NCBI GenBank assembly: GCA_021229015.1
Contig: CM037789.1
Location: 26,159,891 to 26,223,890 of the forward strand
Direction of reading: 5' to 3'
DNA length: 64,000 bases
Source of the DNA: Solen grandis
Lineage: Eukaryota; Mollusca; Bivalvia; Adapedonta; Solenidae
The position numbers and the translations under genes are program-made. Below the pieces are notes generated by a model. That model saw only the letters and a list, made by a program, of their open reading frames with translations. It had not been told where the DNA came from and made no database searches. Shown here piece by piece: positions 1 through 12,344 of this stretch; the stretch's first letter is position 1, and every line of letters begins with the position of its first letter.

Positions 1-635
1 ACCTAATTCATAAATCAATGTTTCTTATTTTAGACTGGGAAAATTTTGAAAATGAGATGTTTTTCAAAATCTATAAATATTTTAATAATTTATATGGCAG
101 AATTGTCATAAATTCAGTGGTAAAGTAAGAGATATTGACCATTACAATAATATTATGTTAAATCCTGAATCTCACTTGTTCCAAGATTATGTTGTATTTG
201 TAGTGGGGCCTTCCAGTGACCAGACAACATGCCAAACATCTGTGACTTAGAGTATGATATATACTTTTGAGATTGACAAATTAAGACCCTTATGTCAGGC
301 ATGTTTATCCAGTCCTGTAGGGATAACAACATTTGATTTTATTTTAAAAATGGGTCTATACATTCAAGATGATTGTCCAAAGGACTATGTTCACTATGTG
401 GTAAAAATGGCCTAAACATTTCGGGAAAATAAAATGCATTTCAGAAGTCTTTTTCAATCTTTAACATACACAACAAACCTTAAATCACCGAAAACGGATA
501 TAATCAGTATTTATCATTTGTCAGGTCGAACAAAATATTTGATTGAAAATATCTGTTGAAATCCATTGAACCGTAATTTAAACGCATTTTGTACGAAATA
601 TTAGCTGATGTCATCTTTTGATACGATAAATTCAA

Positions 636-740
636 TGTGGCTGCATGCTTTGCCGAACAAGATACTTTCCATAATATGTATACTTAAATGATTAATTTAA
701 TTCTGTAAAAATATCTTGTCTGTCGAAGCATGCGGCCACA
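636..740. repeat. Imperfect inverted repeat
   Basis: The left arm (about 636-671, core GGCTGCATGCTTTGCCGAA) is roughly the reverse complement of the right arm (about 709-740, core GAAGCATGCGGCCACA). The spacer between them is about 40 bp and AT-rich. Weaker complementarity extends outward on both sides to roughly 605-785. This looks like the core of a palindromic MITE, but I see no second copy in the window to confirm it. Confidence 0.55.
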
Positions 741-3700
741 ATTAATTTCACAAAATATGATCAGAGATGCGTAACGGCCATATGCCTTATATCTTCACAG
801 GTTTAGAAAAAAAAATACAAATGTACTTTAACGCTTCTATTTTCGCTCATCTTTTATTATGTAAACATTATCATTGTACTTTAAATGTACTGTCGAAACA
901 GCAGGGGATATTTTTTACTCTACACCGTTTCATCAAATGATCAAAGTACACGGATACTAAAGTATTTTGTCGATTGCGCTGTTGATATTAACCAAATTTT
1001 ATTCTGGTGATATTGTGTGATTGAAGTCTTCCTGAACATGTAAGCGCTAGATGTTGCTATATGATTGAATACAGTTGCAGCGAAGTAAATTCCAAAACAA
1101 CACCAATAAAAAAAGTAGGGGGAATATTGGAATACTTGAATTATGCTGCTTAATTCATTAATATTTATGATAATGATACCAAGAATAAAGCCAATACAGT
1201 TGAAGGCTAAATATTTGAATTGGTCTGTCCACACATAACACTATAAAAGGTAGCATACTCTAAATATAACTGAAGTGTACACCTGTTTCCTAAGCATCGG
1301 ATTATGGGCAGGAACTTAACAGTCTCATTATTTTTTCATACAGCTATGCCGGGCATGGTTGATGTTCTCCTGCATATATATTATATTTTTCAGATATTCA
1401 TATCAGTTTGTTTGTACTACAACCCTTGTTGCCATGGTGACAGAAGAATGTTTCATGTAAATGAAATCATCATTTTTAATATCAGTCTTGTGTTGCTTCT
1501 TATTTGTCCAAAAATAATTAAGTTCTGAGCTTAGGCCATTTTCACCACTTAGTGAACATAGTTCTTTGTTAGGGACTATACCCCCAGAACTGCCAGTGTT
1601 CAGTCTTATTTCAGCATCTTTGTCTCTCATTCTTCAAACAGATGAAGCAGAAACTAGGTGGGCCAAACCTTTGTAATATATCATATATTATGCTTTTTAA
1701 AAAAATAAATTAATTAAACGCTAGAAATGATATAATTGATGATAAGAGATGAGTCATATTGACCTGTAGTAAGATATTGTGGAACTTAAGTTTTAATTGT
1801 AGAAATAAGATAACTTTTTAGAATAACTTTTTAGAAGTCTGTTTTGCTGTTTTGAAATAGTAAATTCTTCATTCAGAAGCAGAAATCTCGGTGTTATCCA
1901 CTAAAAATGATTTTTTCCTCAGCTGTGAATTTTTTTTATTACCTTTGACCTGACTTGCACTTAAAGATGTCTGAAAACTGACATTATGGAGACTTTCTTT
2001 CTTTTTCTTAAGGTTGAAGAAATTAACTGCCATATGAGTTGGCCAAAAATGTGTAATACATTGATTTTAAATACTCCAGCAAAAAGACTTGGGGAAGCCT
2101 GTATATTTTGCAAAACAAAAGATATGCTTATCATACCAAGCAACCGCTATACCATAAAGGTTTGCATGTTGTTGTTTTTTCTCTTTCTGGTATAATATGT
2201 TCATGTCCTACAAAATGACAGATGCCATTATACCATGAACACAGTTAATTAGGCCAGTTTGTGTGTAGAAAGAAAGCTGAAACACAGCATTATACTTGCA
2301 AGAAGAACAAGGATATTCAATTTCTAGCAGTAGCAAAGTTTGTTGTTCTTCTCAAGGTTCCATTAGAAGGCGTTGCATGGTCAGTCTTGAAAATCTTTAA
2401 GAGCATCCATTGAAGAATCGAGTCATCTGGGTAACACTTCTTTTTCAGCTGTGATTGTTTTGCTTTCTTCTTGGATACTTAGACAAGTATGTGTAATCCT
2501 TTAGTGATAGTTGTGGCATCCCATTGTGCACTGAAATAAATGCAGCACAGTGTTGAACAAGGTGCATCTTTCTTGATTAAAAAGCAGTGGTGTGGATAGT
2601 ATTTCTCAGACTCTTTGCCAAGTTTATGTAATCTAGCTAGGTTGAAGTGCAGAAACAAAAGTTGAAAGCCATAAAACTGGTGTTTACTGAGAGCTGGTAG
2701 TATGGGGTGGTATGGAAGTGAAGTGACAGGTATCTGATCTAGTCTGACATGCAGGATGCTAGTGGCACCAGGCTCCAAGGCTTCCACTTGTACAGTGGTT
2801 GGCACTGGTTCAAATCACTACACCTCTGATGCATACACTGTGGAATAGGAGTCCCAGCTCTTCGTGTGAAGGAGGATTAGTAAGTTTGAATGAGTCGGTC
2901 ATTCATTAAGTTCTTCTGTAATGCCAAGTTTGATGTTGTCGTGTCTAGATTCATAAAATAGATGGCCTCACATAGGCTTTAATATGGACTTTGCTAATGG
3001 TCATGGTTTTGATAATCACATAGTATTTTGTCACATGGTCACAGAGTTACTCCTTCCTCAGTTATTGTTGTTGTGGCAAACTGACTGTAACATGACCATG
3101 CAGTTAACAGTTCTTCAATAATATTAATAAGCAACTTAAAATATTTTCTTAAAAAATATGTCAATAATAATTTGCAAAATATTTCTAAAGTAATTTGACA
3201 AGAGTAAAATAACATGAGTTAAGATTACTTTTCACTGATTACAATAACTCAAGCAGTTTTTTTTCTAGAATTTACTCACAGCCTCAGGAAAAAACAGATT
3301 TCTGAGAACTGTTGTTTCTCGTGAAGGTATGTCAGAGATGAGACTCTCTCTAAATTTTATCTCTCTTTATTATCAAGTCTGTGTTGGCAGATGGAATCAG
3401 AAAATTACCATCCTGAATAGCTCTCCAACAGGGGAGGGGAGAACAGTGTTAAGGGTGCTAGTGAATCTTCAGGTACATTTACAGGGAGATAGAAATATGG
3501 TGGATTGATGGTGACCTCATGTTCAGGTCATCTGGAGACTATCATATGTTTTGAGGAATGATAAGATCTGCTTCCCTGCTGCAGCGTTATCTGGTTGTGT
3601 ATTGAGGTGATATTTTAATTATTTCTTCTGATTGTGGACTGCATTATTTGGAGATTTTCCAGAGAACTGATCAGTGTTTAACAGTTATTAAATTAAAAAA

Positions 3701-4202
3701 AATGTGATGTTGAATGTAGGAAATATCATGTAACCACCAATTCTGAAAGGAATATGCATGGATGGTAATTATTGTTAAATTCTAAGTAAAATTATTTGTC
3801 AGTGAATTAAGTTACCACTTCTTTTGTTTTGAAAGATGATATTGCGCCAGACAATCTAGTATAGACTCTAATTTTACTATAAATTTCAGCTGGAATTGAA
3901 TTATATAAAATTTTCAAAGTTACTATTCTATACACATTTCAGACTTGAGGAATATTAATTGACTGAGCACAAAATGGTAGTTTTCTTTGCCTTGCAGTCT
4001 GTGTAGAATCTGAGCTTTGTATGAGCAAACAAAGGAGACCCTGATTAGACAGGAGCTCTCTGATCTGGGTTTGCTCTGTTTTCCAGAGTGTCATTTTGAG
4101 CCTAAAATTTATCAAGTAAAGGGATAAGAACGCCACAGCATTATCCTATGAAATTGTACATGATTTATAAAGTAAAAGATACCACCTCATTATCGTTAGA
4201 AG

Positions 4203-4443
4203 TTAACCCTTTCCCTCATGTAGACTCATTTTGACGCACTCAATAGGTACCACATAAACCTGATCTGCAGAAAACCACAGTTAAACCTTACCAAATTTAA
4301 TTATAAAGTCCTCATTTCCAGACCACTGAGGAGCAGCGAACAGCATAAAACCTGATCAGCCTGTGAGTTACTCACAGGCTGATCTGGTTTTATGCTCTTC
4401 GCATAGGTCTTTTCATGGTGTCCTCTATGAGGGAAAGAGTTGA
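4203..4443 (-). mobile_element. Palindromic TTAA-flanked MITE, copy 1 (piggyBac type)
   Basis: This is a roughly 240-bp element starting TTAA-CCCTTTCCCTCATG and ending in the inverted complement ATGAGGGAAAGAGTTGA. A central perfect hairpin reads GCCTGTGAG-TTA-CTCACAGGC, and CAGCATAAAACC / GGTTTTATGC extend it outward. TTAA target sites with CCC..GGG ends are the hallmark of piggyBac-type DNA transposons. There is no room for a transposase, so it is non-autonomous. It runs opposite to the copies at 11782 and 32476. Confidence 0.85.
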
Positions 4444-7400
4444 AAAAGCTTTTAAATTCTGAGTGTTATAAGGATTTGAAGTACAACCACTGTATTTGGA
4501 GGATGGAACTTTGCAAGTCAGAATGCTCCAGATATAGGAGTTCTCATACCCTGAACAACCTGGACCTTCTTGGAAAATATATTTAAACTTATCATCAGGT
4601 TTCAGGTCTTAATGGTTGACAACTACCATTCTCTCACAGTGAAAACAGTTGTATTAAGTAGAGAATACCGTAGAATCATTGATTTTCATGGAGGACTAAT
4701 TTTACGTTGATTTTCCACTAATATCCATCCCTATGAAAACTGAATATTTGCTAAACCCCATGTGTTCTAGAATGTGAATCCATGAATATAATTATGTACC
4801 AATGAAATTGACATAGAAATTTATGTCAACAAAAAATAATTATGTTACTGTAGTTTAGCATGGGTGTTATTGGAGGTTTGAGGTTCTTCTTTAAGGTGTT
4901 AGAACTGTTTTATGCCTGTTTTCTCTAACCTTGGAGAGATGAACACAGGTGTAGGTATATCTCTAGAAATCCAGAAGACAGTGGTTAATGAAGCTAGAAA
5001 TGTGAGGTTTTTATGACCGGCTTTCCTTCATTAGCATCCCAACCAATACACCGTACACTCAGCTGTGTTAGTCTTGAAGCGTGTGGATGGACGCCATGTT
5101 CCCTCCCCTGACAGTTGCTGCCAGCCCTGCACCCGGAGAACTACTGGGGCCACAGAGTTCAGTTTTGATGTATCTCACTGGTAAACAACACCCACTGATT
5201 GATGTTGCACGTGTAAAATGCATTTTCTGCGTGCATTTACAGTCGCTGCCTGCTGCCACTTGATAGAACCAACACAAGAGGATTTCTATACGCAGTCCCT
5301 CCGAGGAATTTGAGTTGAAAGATTTTTTTCTTCCTCAGTTTCTAAAAATAAAAGTGTGTTCTTCTGCTTTCTTTTGTCTGTTTTAGGTTCAGAATAATCA
5401 CAGGGCTTTTATACACAATTGGTACTAAATTTATTTCTTGTGAAACCTACTTTACAAGAGATTTAGGTGTTTCAGGGAAAAGGCAATGCAGTTGTATGAA
5501 TTGGTGCAATGATGTTTATATGAAAAAAATATTTAACATGAACTGAATTATTTACCATTAATATTTTAAGGAATTTGCTTTCATGTAAGATAAATTTGCT
5601 ATTTGTTCCAAGATGAAATAGTATTGCTCACTGACTTTGGATCCAAAGACCGAGAGTTTGATCTTCTCTGGGGAAACCTTTCAAGGTGTAAAGTACTAGT
5701 TCATCTAGGTTTTGTCGTGAAGGAGTAGTGTAAGTTGTAAGAACTTTCTTCTTGGTCAGTATTAAAGAAAACAGTTGTTTTTTTTTAAAGATTTAAAGAT
5801 TTTTTTTTGTTTCATGAAACTAATGTTAGAAGTTCTTCCTTTTTTATAACTTTAGGATATTGGTAAGGTAGTAAGGTGATAAGAAGAGTATGATAAAGTG
5901 TTCACTTCTTGCAGCATTGGGTAACTTCATACATCTTGTAGTTTTGATACTAGGCTAGATGCTCTCCTTTGCCTTTTTCAACCAGTTATTTATGTGGATC
6001 ATGGAAGCTATTTTGTTACATGTAAAAGTTGCATAACTCAACGTTTGTGTTGATGTAACGTGATGACTGCATGGGTGTAAATGGTCTGTTTATATAAAGT
6101 GATAAGTCTCTGTTTGATAAAAGTGAAAAGATGCTCTAGATTCTTATTCTTCTTATCAGCTAGTCCTTGCATTCAACCCTCTATGAAAGCAAAGAAGCCA
6201 TTATGGTGTCATTTAGATGTGCAGGTGCTGGCTTGATGTTGAATTAGATCAGGGTTTTCATTTGGGAACAGATTAATTTCCCATGGTAAAAAAAACGTAT
6301 GTAGATTGATTTCAGAGAAGATTGACTGAATAGGAGGGGAGGGTGGCTGAACTTTCTCTTGTTAATGGTGTGAATAGATTTGAACAGGTGCTTCCCAGCA
6401 TTCCAGGCAAGCTGTTGGCCATCTTGTCAGATGGGACGGAACCAATTACTGAGGTACAAGGGCCTATAAAAACCAGAAGGCTTGTACTTATTGCAATGGT
6501 CCCCTGCAACCACACATAGGATTGTATAGGGTAAAGATCCAGGGAACCAATAAATGGTACCTAATAGAATTTTATTGATGTCTGCATGTGCAGCCAGGAA
6601 CCAGTAATCAGCTCCTTGCACCAAAATGATGGACCATAAAGTGCATGGGTACTATGCTGGAATTAATGACTGGACCCCAGCCCTGTTGTTCCTGGCATGT
6701 GGTCCCTGCTGTGATTGACTGGGCACAGTTGTGCTGGTTCTGTGCCCTTGTGCCACACATGTGCTGTCTGTAAACTGGATGATGTGCTGTCTGTAAACAT
6801 GACAATCACAAGAGACTGATAGCTTCTGACTTCACCAAGATCATCTTTTAGCCTCTTTTTTTCTGGTGGCTTATTTGGGGCCAATATTGGGTCTCAACCC
6901 TGAGAAAAGAGAAATTTATTTTTTAGGAAGAAACATTTTTATGAATAGATTTAAAATTGGAAACTTTAAATTTCCAAACTTTTCCAGTTGTCTATATTGA
7001 CAGTATTTTAAATGAAGTCTTCTTTGATGTGAAATACTGAGTTGGAAGGTTGACATCATTGAGTCGGATGGTTTAAATTAATTGATCTTTTTTTTTTTAC
7101 TTTAAATAAAAACAATGAATAACTGCCACTTTATTATGCATAATTGATGTTTTCAGTTTATGGTTATTAATGCAATTGTTGGATTTATTGATTGCAGGCT
7201 GATTGACAAGCTCAACACATTTTTTTGTAGATTGGCTTTCCTTACATAAAACCTGTTAAACTCGTAAAGTATTTTTTTTATATCAAAATTCAACATCTAT
7301 CATTGACAGTAATATCTGTACATAATTACCAATTCATCATAATCAGACAGGGAACATCTTCATTTATATGTATACTTATCCAGGTATTTCACACTGTATG

Positions 7401-8266
7401 GGAACTATAGAAGCAATTTAAGTCTGCATTTTATTTGCTGAAATGTTTGTCCAGCAGAGCTGGGCTTATGATTCTTCCAACATCTGTTTCAGTTTAATGG
7501 ATGGAGTAGTTGTTAACAGAAGCTGCAGATGAAGATTAAGTTAGGGTCAGATTAAGTTAGGGTCAGTTTCAGGGGTTTAGGGAACATGTTGAGTATTGTT
7601 AACTTAATGAAATGTGTATGGAAAATGAAGTTTAGTTGTTGTTTTCAACGTTCTTAGGATGTTCGAGGAACTTACCTGTGAGGACAAGCCAAGAATGTAC
7701 TTTAATTAGTATTGCGAGACTTTCATAATCGTTTTGTATAAAAGTGTGAAGCTTTACAACCATGAAGATAGGATAGTGGAATATAATGGCTGATAATGCA
7801 GAAATATGCCAGGGCCCATTTGATTAAAATGGAAGGAGACTACCAGGAAGATTAGAACTTGGAACGGGTGCCAACTGTTATGTTCCAATTATTCTGCCCA
7901 TGTATTATCCATGAGGCAGTATAGTGGGTGGTGTGGTATGGTAAGCATCACTTGAAGGTTATTGTAGGGCAGTTAATGGAGGAATAGCCATTCCATTCAC
8001 CTCCCTGTACTGGAAGCTGTTCCACTGACCTTCCCTGTTGATGAAGATCAGGTAGAATTAGTCACTAGACAATACACCCTGGTGCCACTTGATTAGGAGC
8101 AATTGTATAGAATGGTTTCCTAGCAACAGTCGTAAAGGAATTTATGAATGAAGTGACCATTAGTACTGGATGGCTCCTCCAGTCTTAGGGTGAGATCAGG
8201 GAGAAAACTTTGAAGTGAAGCCAACAAGATCTAGTGATGATCCCACGGTTTCTCAATGACATTTTT

Positions 8267-9484
8267 AGCTCACATGAGCACAACGTGCTCAAGGTGAGCT
8301 TTTCTGATCGCCTTTTGTCCGGCGTCCGTCGTCCGTCGTGCGTGCGTGCGTCCGGCGTGAACAATTCCTTCAAACAACATCTCCTCCTAAACGGCTTGGC
8401 CAATTTGAAAAATATTTTGCAGGAATGTTCCTTGGATGAAGCTCTACTAAAGTTGTATAAATGGTTCTGGTCCATCGCATAATTAGGTCACAGGAGCTAA
8501 AAATAGATTTTAAAAATGAAAATTTAAAAAATCTTCTTCTCTGAAACCACAAGGCCTAGCCTTTTGATTTTTGGTATGTAGCATGATCTTATGGGCCACT
8601 ACCAAGATTGTACAAATCATAGCCCTATGGTGATAAATGACCCCGCACCAGGGGTCACTTGTTTTACATAGAGTTATATAGAAAAATCTTAAAAAATCTT
8701 CTTCTATGAATCCATAAGGCCTAGAGCTTAGATATTTGGTATGTAGCATCATCTTATGGGCCACTACCAAGATTGTACAAATCATAGCCCTATGGTGATA
8801 AATGACCCCGCACCAGGGGTCACTTGTTTTACATAGAGTTATATAGAAAAATCTTAAAAAATCTTCTTCTATGAATCCATAAGGCCTAGAGCTTAGATAT
8901 TTGGTATGAAGCATCATCTTATGGGCCACTACCAAGATTGTACAAATCATAGCCCTATGGTGATAAATGACCCCGCACCAGGGGTCACTTGTTTTACATA
9001 GAGTTATATAGAAAAATCTTAAAAAATCTTCTTCTATGAATCCATAAGGCCTAGAGCTTAGATATTTGGTATGTAGCATCATCTTATGGGCCACTACCAA
9101 GATTGTACAAATCATAGCCCTATGGTGATAAATGACCCCGCACCAGGGGTCACTTGTTTTACATAGAGTTATATAGGAAAATCTTAAAAAAATCTTCTTC
9201 TATGAATCAATAAGGCCTAGAGCTAAGATTTTTGGTATGTAGTAGCATCTAATGGTTCATTACAAAGATTTTCAAAGTCTTGGCCCTACGGTGATAAATG
9301 ACCCTGCGCCCAAGTCTTCTCTGAAACCATATAGCCCATTGCTTAGATATTTGGTGTGTAGTATTGTCAGGGGTAAAATGTTTTAGATTAAGTTATATCA
9401 GAATCCTTGTCTGTTTAAAAACCTTGACATCAGTTGAAGCAATGGTACTCAGGTGAGCGATTCAGGGCCATCATGGCCCTCTTG
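8267..9484 (+). mobile_element. Helitron-like non-autonomous element A with 165-bp tandem core
   Basis: The left end is a hairpin pairing AGCTCAC..GAGCAC with GTGCTC..GTGAGCT, followed by a CpG-rich GTCCGTCGTGCGTGCG tract. The core is tandem repeats (8541-9360). The right end is GTGAGCGATTC, the hairpin AGGGCC-ATCAT-GGCCCT (9464-9480), then CTTGT. The same ends flank the element at 36335 with a different core. The 3' hairpin followed by a short CT-rich terminus resembles Helitron-derived elements of bivalves. It carries no Rep/helicase coding. The superfamily assignment is inference because the terminus is CTTG rather than CTRR. Confidence 0.75.
8541..9360. repeat. 165-bp tandem repeat inside element A
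   Basis: The phrase ATGAATCCATAAGGCCTAG recurs at 8706, 8871 and 9036 and, with a mismatch, at 9202. The spacing is 165, 165 and 166 bp. The outer copies (from about 8541 and after 9202) are more diverged. Because 165 is divisible by 3, the minus strand carries a spurious 201-codon open frame of 55-residue repeats. The three inner copies are almost identical, which indicates recent amplification. Confidence 0.9.
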
Positions 9485-9534
9485 TTTTAGGAACATTATG
9501 TAATCCTGTATTTGATCTTATGAATCAAAGCTTG

Positions 9535-9720
9535 ACAGATATGCAGTAAAACCTGTGTTAAGTGGAGAGTCGGTAGAACAAGAGTTAAGTGACCATTTAA
9601 AAGAGGTGACTGCTAAATGAAGGCTGAACATACCAGTAATATAAAAACTGGCCACTTATTACAGGTTGATCGCTTAATACCAATAGCCACTAATACAGGT
9701 TCAGCTGTCGTCAGCAGAAT
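9535..9720. repeat. Degenerate interspersed repeat (AAACCTGTnTTAAG type)
   Basis: Short blocks such as AAAACCTGTGTTAAGTGG and the roughly complementary CCACTTATTACAGGTTGA form a weak palindromic pattern. Similar words (CACCTGTATTAAGCAGCC) make up the minisatellite at 46519-46652, so the two may be remnants of one repeat family. No coding signal is seen. Confidence 0.4.
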
Positions 9721-10512
9721 TCATTAATTTGAAAAACAGAATGTGTAAGAAATCTGGCAATGGTGATGCTGATTCTTTGTATGGCTATCTGCAAAACTCG
9801 TCAAAATCTTCCACAAAAGTTGTCTAGTGCAACTTTCTAGTGCATGTTCATAATCTGACACATTTCCTTGATCTTAGGCGAAAAGAACTGGTTAATACAT
9901 TCAAATGGTATAGATCTGATACAAGAATATTTACTAATGCCAGTGATTAAAAGACGTGATTCATTACAGAGACGGTTATGATTAAATAGTGGAGGTGGGG
10001 GATGATGTCATTGAGAAATGAGTTAACTGCTTCGTGTTTTTGTAAACAGGTCTCTTCCATGGCTGGATTACATTTCCGGTAGTTTGATGAGACTGCAAGA
10101 TGCATTTTGTATCACTTTTTTCTTCAAATATTGATGCATATGCAGGGATACAGGGATAATTTAGTTGAGGCAACCCAGCTGGCTTCTGTTTCAATTAATT
10201 TCACAACTTGTAAGATTTTCCTCAACTCAGAATTTTGAAGGTTTATTTCTCCTTTATTTTCCAGCATAGAGAGTGATTTCATGCATATGAGATAAGTTGT
10301 TGGCAGAAAAATGTTAAAGAATCTTGTTTATAGCTTCTTCATATTTTAAAAAAATTGCTGTGACAGAAGAAGCTGAAATATTTCAATTAGGGAAATTTTA
10401 ATTTGAGATATGCTTTTTGTCTAGGGTGGGGTTAGGAATGAACCTTGATTGTCTTCAGATATATTATACCAAGCATTGTTTCATCCACAGCATCACAATT
10501 AAGACTGAACAG

Positions 10513-10695
10513 GTCCCAGAGGTCGAGAGGTTAGAACATCGACCCTGGAATCGAGAGTTTGTGGGTTCGATATAAAACAGTGACATAGCAAAGTCGTAAA
10601 AAATGATACTGTTATAGCTCCCTTGCTTGGCGCTTAGCATATAAGGGTAGTTTGATGACTGGTTGGCCTGGTTTTATTAAATGGAACAAAATAAA
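10513..10695 (+). mobile_element. tRNA-derived SINE, family V (diverged)
   Basis: It begins with a tRNA-like head: an A-box-like GGTCGAGAGGTTAGAA and a B-box-like GGGTTCGAT (about 10562). The body phrases TATAGCTCCCTTGCTTGGCGC and TGACTGGTTGGCCTGG follow. The same body recurs at 25272, 32195, 48945 and 59320. It ends in an A-rich tail (AACAAAATAAACAAAC). Confidence 0.65.
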
Positions 10696-11781
10696 CAAAC
10701 ACATAAGCTTGTGGTAATCTTGCAAGATACAGATACATCTAGGCAGTCTTATGTATTACAAATCCTATGGTGCTGAGAACTGGGGTAAAGGAATATAATT
10801 GACATCCATTGTCTGGTGATTGTGAGCTCATTAAGTCCCCATGATGGAAGCATCTGCTGTAAAACTGTTAGCTAATAAAGTTAGGAGCCATTCTGGTTTG
10901 TCTTACAGCAGCAGTAAAATTTCCCATTCTCTCAAGGCGTGATATACTCTGGTTACCTGTATATTTATACATAGTGTGTTGAGGTAGGAAACCATCCCTG
11001 TTAGTTATAGTTAACAAGAGAGCATCATAGTTGGAAGCTGCTTGACTTTTATATCTATTTTTATGTCTTTCATTTGTATTTTGCCTGTGGAATGATAAGA
11101 AACATTTTAACTTGTGTAAAAATTCAAGTGTCCTTTTTATTGATATAGAAAATAATGTAACGTTTACATAATAGAATTTTTGTGTGTTTGTGTTGAAGGA
11201 AATCAAGCCAAAAACCTTCATTGCTGAACATCTTCCATAAGCTGTGTACTTTGTGTCAGGATGAAAATTGGTTTGACTCATTGATAATAAGGCTTGTCTC
11301 ACCTGCCTGAATCCCAGATAGTTATAGTACTGTTCATAAATGACTAAATGTTATTCATATCTAGATGCTTATTTTCTTAATCAGAACAGTTTATGATTAT
11401 TCGTGAGACATTTTCTAATCATGATTATTTTCATCATACATGACAATGTTTCCACTTTTGTATTTCTTTTAAAATCATTACCTTTATGTTTACTGGAATC
11501 CATCCCTCTTCCTTAAATCATTACATTTGAATTGCAGTTGATTTTCCCTCTGGGTACATACAGTAGAATATTTCTTCCTGTGTGTAATACTAGTTAATTT
11601 AGAGGTTCAACTTACCTGGAACATAATGTAGTCTCTGATTGCTATGGGGGGATGTTCCCTCACCTGAACAGGTGGCTTTAATTGGGCCAACATTTTACAT
11701 CAGTGATAGATGTAGAGGAACCATAGCTTGCAGATGTAGAACTCAAAGAGTGCTGTGTGTGCTAGTCTTTGCTAAATCCAG

Positions 11782-12023
11782 TTAACCCTTTCCCTCATAG
11801 AGGACACCATGAAAAGACCTATGCGAACAGCATAAAACCAGATGAGCCTGCGAGTAACTCGCAGGCTGATCAGGTTTTATGCTGTTCGCTGCTCCTCAGT
11901 GGTCTGGAAATGAGGATTTTGTAATTAAATTTGGTAAGGTTTAACTGTGGTTTTCTGCAGATCAGGCTTTATGTGATACCTATTGAGTGTGTCAAAATGA
12001 GTCTACATGAGGGAAAGGGTTAA
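11782..12023 (+). mobile_element. Palindromic TTAA-flanked MITE, copy 2 (piggyBac type)
   Basis: This is a complete copy flanked by exact TTAA on both sides (11782-11785 and 12020-12023). The ends are CCCTTTCCCTCATAG and ATGAGGGAAAGGG. The centre is the palindrome GCCTGCGAG-TAA-CTCGCAGGC within longer arms of CAGCATAAAACC and GGTTTTATGCTG. It lies 130 bp upstream of the first visible tensin exon. Confidence 0.88.
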
Positions 12024-12152
12024 AATGATGAAATCTGCACAAACTATAGCAAACTCTAGTCTATACTCCAATATGTCTTGACACAGCCTCTTGAAAAATG
12101 CTGTTTTTAGTCAGCAAGACTCACCATTGTATTTCCCTCTCTCTCGTTTCAG

Positions 12153-12344
12153 ATGTGAATGCCAATGGCTTATCAAGTTCGGAAGGGGTTGACAGTTTTC
12201 GAGTAACGCAACTGGGCCACTCGCAGGGGCCAGTTGACGGGAGTTTGTACGCGCAGGTGAACAAACGCAAACTAGAGACACAGATCATACAGCAGAACGG
12301 GAAGTTGCAGAACGGTGGCTCCTTCAATTCCAGTTTAGACTCTG
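12153..12344 (+). CDS. TNS: Tensin exon a (first visible)
   Basis: The acceptor is CTCTCGTTTCAG. The exon enters with two bases of a split codon and encodes [42 protein letters not shown]. The DGSLYAQV motif is a candidate phospho-tyrosine site of the type seen at the start of the tensin middle region. The donor at 12345 (CTG/GTATTT) leaves phase 1 and fits the next exon. A second donor at 12363 (CTG/GTATTG) would add six in-frame residues (GISAFS), and I cannot choose between them. Confidence 0.85.

Larger units (their letters stand above)
1..8266. other. Non-coding stretch, probably tensin intron or 5' flank
   Basis: AT-rich sequence with no exon I can support. Open frames here are short (at most 108 codons), lack flanking splice signals in a consistent phase and match no family I recognise. 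The first tensin exon seen, at 12153, begins in mid-codon, so coding exons must exist upstream. None carrying phosphatase-like or C2 motifs is visible here, so they probably lie left of the window. Contents are a palindrome (636-740), a MITE (4203-4443) and short direct duplications such as the one near 7536-7567. A somewhat GC-richer patch at 5075-5270 is unexplained. Confidence 0.6.

Noticed and set aside
8510..9115. Minus-strand 201-codon frame with 55-residue repeats
   Set aside because: It is wholly inside the 165-bp tandem core of element A and is open only because the period is a multiple of 3.
10868..11302. Minus-strand open frame of 144 codons
   Set aside because: It has no recognisable domain, no flanking splice signals of consistent phase, and AT-rich composition equal to the surrounding intron. 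Chance frames of this length are expected in 64 kb.
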